This document shows positions 60,419 to 64,000 of a stretch of DNA of 64,000 nt, in pieces. The DNA is from Devosia riboflavina (GTDB lineage Bacteria; Pseudomonadota; Alphaproteobacteria; Rhizobiales; Devosiaceae): positions 169,016 to 233,015 of the forward strand of contig NZ_JQGC01000017.1 of NCBI RefSeq assembly GCF_000743575.1, in the 5' to 3' direction. How positions within the stretch are numbered: the first letter of the stretch is position 1; each line of letters opens with the position of its first letter. Made by a program: the position numbers and the translations under genes. Below the pieces are notes generated by a model, which saw only the letters and a list, made by a program, of their open reading frames with translations, was not told where the DNA came from and did not search any database.

Positions 60419-60465
60419 CTAATACGACTGCCAACGAGAGCGGTCAACATTCTATATGCTCATAT
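60419..60465 (-). promoter_or_regulatory. Promoter of the dehydrogenase-GMC operon with upstream palindrome
   Basis: On the minus strand TTGACC (60442-60447) and TATTAG (60419-60424) are 17 nt apart. Just upstream the 12-bp inverted repeat ATATGCTCATAT (60454-60465) and a further GTAT-CAGA-ATAC (60473-60484) could bind an activator. No regulator gene is adjacent in the window. Confidence 0.55.
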
Positions 60466-60573
60466 TGCCGTAGTATCAGAATACGAATTTTACCCAAAGG
60501 GGGACGGTCCTGCCCCGCGCCCCGTAGCGACGCACCTCAAGCGATAATGCCTCGGTCTATCCGGTCCATGGCG

Positions 60574-62082
60574 TCAAGTTTCTTCGACAAAGGCCGCCTT
60601 GCGACCCCGGCGAATCGCCGGCAGCGCAAGCAGGACCAGCACTGCGACCGCCACCAGCAGAATGCCCGCGCTTATCGGCCGCGTGACCAAGACGCTTGCG
60701 TCCCCATGGGCCAACAGCAATGTCCGGCGCAGGTTGTCCTCCATCATCGGCCCCAGCACGAAAGCCAGAACGAGTGGCGCGGCCTCGAACTTCCATTTCA
60801 TCATGGCATAGCCGAGCAGGCTGAAAGCCATCATCATCAGAACGTCAAAGCCCGAATTATTGACGCTGAACGCCCCGATGCAGCAGAAGACAAGGAGCGC
60901 CGGACCAAACAGGCGGTAGGGTATCTTGAGCATCGACACCCAAATTCCGATCAAGGGAAGGTTGATGACCACCAGCATCAGGTTGCCGATCCACATGCTC
61001 GCAATCAGGCCCCAGAACAGGTCTGGATTGCTGGTCATGACCAGCGGTCCGGGCTGAATACCATGCAGCGTCATTGCTCCGGCCAGCAGCGCCATGAGCG
61101 CGTTGCCCGGGATTCCGAGGGTAAGTAACGGGATGAATGAAGTCTGTGCGCCTGCATTGTTGGCGGCCTCCGGGCCGGCGACGCCCTCGACGGCGCCCTG
61201 CCCAAACTCCTTGGGATAGCGGCTGAGCTTCTTCTCGGTCGTATAGGAGATGAAGGACGCCAGGGTGGCGCCGCCGCCCGGCAATATTCCCAGCACAGAG
61301 CCGATAATGGTTCCGCGAACGGCCGCCGGCCAGGCACGACTGGCCTCCTTGCGGTTGGGCCAGAGGTCCTTCAGCTTGCTCTGGAGCACGCCATGCTCCT
61401 GCGGCGCCCGCAGGTTGGCCAGAATTTCGGGGACGGCGAACAGACCGATGGCCAGCGGCACGAAGTCCACGCCATCGACAAGTTCCGGTATGCCCATGGT
61501 CATGCGCAGCAGGCCGGAACTTGGGTCGGTGCCGACCAGGGACAGCAAGATACCCAGCGCAATCATGGCAATCGCCTTGAGAGGGTCCCCGTTTGCCATG
61601 GCTATGGAGGCCACCAGGCCAAGCACCATCAGGGCGAAATATTCCGGCGCGCCGAAGACAAGTACGAGTTTAGCCATGATCGGCGCCGCGCCCGCCAGAC
61701 CGAACGTCGCCACGCAGCCAGCAAACAGTGATGCCAGTGCGGCAACGGCGAGCGCGGCGCCCGCCCTGCCTTTTCGGGCCATCTGATAGCCGTCGATGGC
61801 GGTCACGACAGACGAGTTTTCGCCAGGCATGTTGACCAAAATGGCCGTCGTCGATCCGCCATATTGGGCACCATAGTAGATGCCCGCGAGCATGATCAGC
61901 GCCGAGGTGGGATCAAGATAGTAGGTTATGGGGAGCAGCATGGCCACGGTGGTGACCGGCCCTAGTCCGGGCAGGACACCGATCAACGTGCCGGCCAGGG
62001 CTCCGACCAGACAATAGAACAGGTTCACAGGTGAGCCGGCAACGCTCAACCCCAACTGCAGATGCGACAGCAGCTCGCCCAT
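60574..62082 (-). CDS. tctA: Tripartite tricarboxylate transporter permease, TctA
   Basis: This 502-residue large membrane subunit has about 12 hydrophobic segments. Family marks are [20 protein letters not shown] near residue 33, [20 protein letters not shown] and [20 protein letters not shown], then [20 protein letters not shown]. It transports a carboxylate with sodium or protons using the periplasmic receptor. The ATG at 62082 overlaps the TctB gene end by one base. The receptor gene is 4 kb away at 55942, with the GMC and aldehyde dehydrogenase genes between. Confidence 0.94.
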   Translation of the reverse strand: MGELLSHLQLGLSVAGSPVNLFYCLVGALAGTLIGVLPGLGPVTTVAMLLPITYYLDPTSALIMLAGIYYGAQYGGSTTAILVNMPGENSSVVTAIDGYQMARKGRAGAALAVAALASLFAGCVATFGLAGAAPIMAKLVLVFGAPEYFALMVLGLVASIAMANGDPLKAIAMIALGILLSLVGTDPSSGLLRMTMGIPELVDGVDFVPLAIGLFAVPEILANLRAPQEHGVLQSKLKDLWPNRKEASRAWPAAVRGTIIGSVLGILPGGGATLASFISYTTEKKLSRYPKEFGQGAVEGVAGPEAANNAGAQTSFIPLLTLGIPGNALMALLAGAMTLHGIQPGPLVMTSNPDLFWGLIASMWIGNLMLVVINLPLIGIWVSMLKIPYRLFGPALLVFCCIGAFSVNNSGFDVLMMMAFSLLGYAMMKWKFEAAPLVLAFVLGPMMEDNLRRTLLLAHGDASVLVTRPISAGILLVAVAVLVLLALPAIRRGRKAAFVEET

Positions 62083-62531
62083 CAGCGCCAAGCTCCCATC
62101 AATGGCATAGGCACGCCGAGCAGTACGACAAAGCCTATAGTGCATATGAGCGCCAAGGCGCCGCCAACAATCAGGACTTCGAGCAGGCTGAGCGTGCCGG
62201 TGCCCAGCCCCCCGACGGCCACCATGCCTAAAATCGTAAGGGGCAGGCCGAGACGATCAAGGCCGAACACAAAGAGCGCTATGGCGCCGCAGACCGACAC
62301 AAAGGACCTGACGTCCCAGGTTTCCGCAACGGCGTGAGGCCTGAAAATTCCGCGAGCGGCGATGGCGACGCCGATGGCGGCGACGATCCCTCCAGCCAGG
62401 AAAGGAAACAGGCCGGCCCCCATATTGCGCAAAGTGCCCATGGGCAGCGGCAAGCAGAGCCACAGGGCCAGAAGGCCCAGCGCCGCCACACCGAGCCCAC
62501 CATAAATATCGGACCAGTTTCCGTTTCGCAT
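62082..62531 (-). CDS. tctB: Tripartite tricarboxylate transporter small subunit, TctB
   Basis: This 149-residue membrane protein has four hydrophobic segments (GGLGVAALGLLALWL, MGAGLFPFLAGGIVAAIGVA and two near the end), the usual TctB plan. The ATG at 62531 has a GGAGGAG ribosome site. The longer frame to 62729 runs through promoter DNA. Its gene overlaps TctA by one base. A promoter with a palindromic operator lies at 62773-62800, divergent from the lactonase gene. Confidence 0.9.
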   Translation of the reverse strand: MRNGNWSDIYGGLGVAALGLLALWLCLPLPMGTLRNMGAGLFPFLAGGIVAAIGVAIAARGIFRPHAVAETWDVRSFVSVCGAIALFVFGLDRLGLPLTILGMVAVGGLGTGTLSLLEVLIVGGALALICTIGFVVLLGVPMPLMGAWR

Positions 62532-62772
62532 ATCTTCTCCTCCCGCCTGGCGCTGGGCGCCAGGATTGCATGTCGTCTGAAGTGCCTGCCCACGCGGGTG
62601 TTGCAGCGATGACCAGCTAACGCCAATATCGGGACCGGACAAAAGCATTGAACGCTGTTCCAGCTCAGACGCCACCGGCCAGAAAGTCATGCCCGGCTCC
62701 GTCCACCCGATATCTGCCCTGGTCGGCAACGCGCACTGTCAGGGGCTCCTCCAAGCCCGTCTTTTTCGTCGT

Positions 62773-62800
62773 ACCGTACGACCATCGTACGAAATGTCAA
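62773..62800 (-). promoter_or_regulatory. Promoter and operator-like palindrome of the TctBA operon
   Basis: On the minus strand TTGACA (62795-62800) is followed after 16 nt by TACGGT. Between them lies the perfect inverted repeat CGTACGA-CCA-TCGTACG (62775-62791). The same TACGA/TCGTA arms are found before the receptor gene at 56925, though with a different spacer, so one regulator might act on both. Confidence 0.6.
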
Positions 62801-62838
62801 GTCAATACGATATTACCAGAAGTTCATACTATAGGCTG

Positions 62839-62867
62839 TTGACCAAGCCGTGGAAGGCCCCTATTTT
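62839..62867 (+). promoter_or_regulatory. Promoter of the lactonase gene
   Basis: TTGACC (62839-62844) and TATTTT (62862-62867) are 17 nt apart and end 21 bp before the start codon. The promoter is divergent from that of TctBA. Confidence 0.5.
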
Positions 62868-62888
62868 CCGAAAAAAAGGGGAGGACCC

Positions 62889-63671
62889 ATGCGGCTATAT
62901 ATGTTCGCCACCGGCTACACGCGGACCCGTGTCGGGCTGATCAAGATGAATTTCGGGGAGGATCCGTACGATATCCCCGTGCCGTGGTATCTGTTTCGGC
63001 ATCCAAAGGGCGATGTCGTCATTGACGGCGGAATTGGCGCCGAAGCCGCCTTGGACAAGCGCGGTTACTGGGGCAAGAACGTCGACTTCTTCGATCCCAT
63101 TCTCGACATATCGGAAACCTGCGTGGAGCAGTGCAAGTCCGTCGGCGTTTTGGCGGAAGATGTCCGCTACGTCGTCCAATCCCACCTTCACATCGATCAT
63201 ACCGGCGCGGTTGGCCGGTTTCCCAATGCCCGCCACATCGTGACGCGGCGGGAATACGACTATGCCTACAAGCCTGACTGGTTTATGGAGGCCGCCTATC
63301 TGCGGAAGGACTTTGACCGCCCAGGCGTGGACTGGCAATTGCTGGAAGACGACGAAGCCGATGGCTATGACCTGTTCGGCGATGGCAGCTTCCGCATGAT
63401 CGCCACGCCCGGCCACTCGCCCGGCCACCAGTCGTTCCTGATCAATCTGCCCGAGACCGGCTCAATCCTGCTCACGGTGGACGCAGCCTATACGCTGGAC
63501 CACTGGAACGACCTTGCCTTGCCCGGACTATCGAGTTCGGCGTCGCAGGCAGTGGCATCAGTTCATAAGCTTCGACAGATTGCCAAGAAAAATCAGGCGC
63601 TTGTGGTTACCGGCCACGACCCCGAAGCCTGGCGGGAACTCCGGCACGGGCCGGCACAATATTACAGCTAA
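62889..63671 (+). CDS. MBL-fold lactonase, AttM/BlcC-like
   Basis: This 260-residue metallo-beta-lactamase-fold hydrolase has the two-zinc motif SHLHIDHTGA, further ligand positions in GHSPGHQSFL, the bridging aspartate in TVDAAYTLDHW and a late histidine in VVTGHDPEAW. The whole pattern (IPVPWYLFRHP, VIDGG, GRFPNARHIVTRREYDYA) closely follows AttM/BlcC of Agrobacterium, which opens gamma-butyrolactone and acyl-homoserine lactones. The ATG at 62889 has GGGGAGG upstream. It is followed by an SDR gene, and oxidation genes lie nearby. Lactone catabolism is more likely than signal quenching in this context, but both are possible. Confidence 0.9.
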   Translation: MRLYMFATGYTRTRVGLIKMNFGEDPYDIPVPWYLFRHPKGDVVIDGGIGAEAALDKRGYWGKNVDFFDPILDISETCVEQCKSVGVLAEDVRYVVQSHLHIDHTGAVGRFPNARHIVTRREYDYAYKPDWFMEAAYLRKDFDRPGVDWQLLEDDEADGYDLFGDGSFRMIATPGHSPGHQSFLINLPETGSILLTVDAAYTLDHWNDLALPGLSSSASQAVASVHKLRQIAKKNQALVVTGHDPEAWRELRHGPAQYYS

Positions 63672-63724
63672 GTATTCGGCAGCCCGTTGCAAAAGCGCCG
63701 AACCGAGGAATGAGGAAAAAGACC

Positions 63725-64000
63725 GTGGCAATCCACAACGTATCCGACAAGACCATCGCCGAACTGATCTCCCTGGAGGGCAGGTCGGTGGTGATTACCG
63801 GCGCCGGCGCCGGCATAGGCCGCTCCGTGGCGCTGCGTTTCGCCGAAGCGGGCGCCAAAGTCATGGCCACCGACGTCAACATCGATGCAGCGACCGAGAC
63901 GGTGGCGCGGCTGAGCGGCAGCGGGCACCTGGCGGCGAGCCTGGACGTCACGGACGGCGCCGCCGTCGCCGCCATTGCGGCCGAAGCGGTGGCCAAGTTC
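63725..64000 (+). CDS. SDR family oxidoreductase, C-terminus cut by window edge
   Basis: The last 92 codons of the window start an NAD(P)-dependent SDR, with LEGRSVVITGAGAGIGRSVA (cofactor motif TGAGAGIG), a DVN after the second strand that favours NAD, and a following SLDVTDGAAV. I chose GTG 63725 because GAGG lies at proper distance. The in-frame ATG at 63710 abuts its possible site. It is 53 bp after the lactonase gene and likely in the same operon, where it could oxidise the opened hydroxy acid. The active site is outside the window. Confidence 0.85.
   Translation, partial: MAIHNVSDKTIAELISLEGRSVVITGAGAGIGRSVALRFAEAGAKVMATDVNIDAATETVARLSGSGHLAASLDVTDGAAVAAIAAEAVAKF

Overview
The window is GC-rich chromosomal DNA from a heterotrophic alphaproteobacterium. 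The dense carbohydrate ABC importers, the short ATGA-type gene overlaps and the protein families resemble Devosia and relatives in the Hyphomicrobiales. That assignment is an inference from style and family content, because there is no rRNA or tRNA here. I saw no transposase, integrase, phage gene, CRISPR array or tRNA.

Layout. (1) 0-2 kb: an SDR oxidoreductase cut by the left edge, divergent from an AraC regulator. (2) 2-12.9 kb: a pentose or hemicellulose-oligosaccharide locus with a GH43 glycosidase, aldo/keto reductase, L-idonate-type dehydrogenase, ABC ATPase, GntR/FCD regulator, a large LamG-containing protein of unknown activity, two permeases and a binding protein. Two of its promoters carry the same 18-bp operator in the same geometry. 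(3) 13.5-25.6 kb: a second sugar ABC system with an SDR, a BadF-type kinase, a SIS-domain protein, a ROK regulator, and an operon of APH-type kinase, class III PLP enzyme, aldehyde dehydrogenase and ABC ATPase. (4) 26-36.9 kb: a GH39 enzyme, SDR, IolB/KduI-like isomerase and an Opp-type importer under a LacI regulator, with perfect operator palindromes.

(5) 37-45.4 kb is a decaying zone. It holds two inverted copies of a LysR/aldo-keto reductase pair, both damaged. It also holds 3' stubs of fetB-like, fbpB-like, hlyD-like, sigma-70 and bicupin genes, and a frameshifted dps. A DUF296 gene and a VOC gene look intact.

(6) 45.5-52 kb: a CoA-transferase, carboxymuconolactone-decarboxylase-like protein, semialdehyde dehydrogenase and alpha/beta hydrolase operon, then a second hydrolase and an MFS exporter. 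(7) 52.2-64 kb: an RbsABC-type sugar importer; a tripartite tricarboxylate transporter (binding protein apart from the TctB-TctA pair); GMC oxidoreductase and aldehyde dehydrogenase; an AttM/BlcC-like lactonase; and an SDR cut by the right edge.

Each catabolic island follows the same plan: an importer captures an oligosaccharide, sugar acid or carboxylate, a glycosidase or lactonase opens it, dehydrogenases and isomerases process the product, and a local regulator acts at an inverted repeat overlapping the -10 region of the importer promoter. The strongest candidates for undescribed biology are the kinase/phospho-lyase-like/dehydrogenase trio at 20.7-24.5 kb, the LamG protein at 7.7-9.7 kb, and the GH39-IolB-Opp locus.
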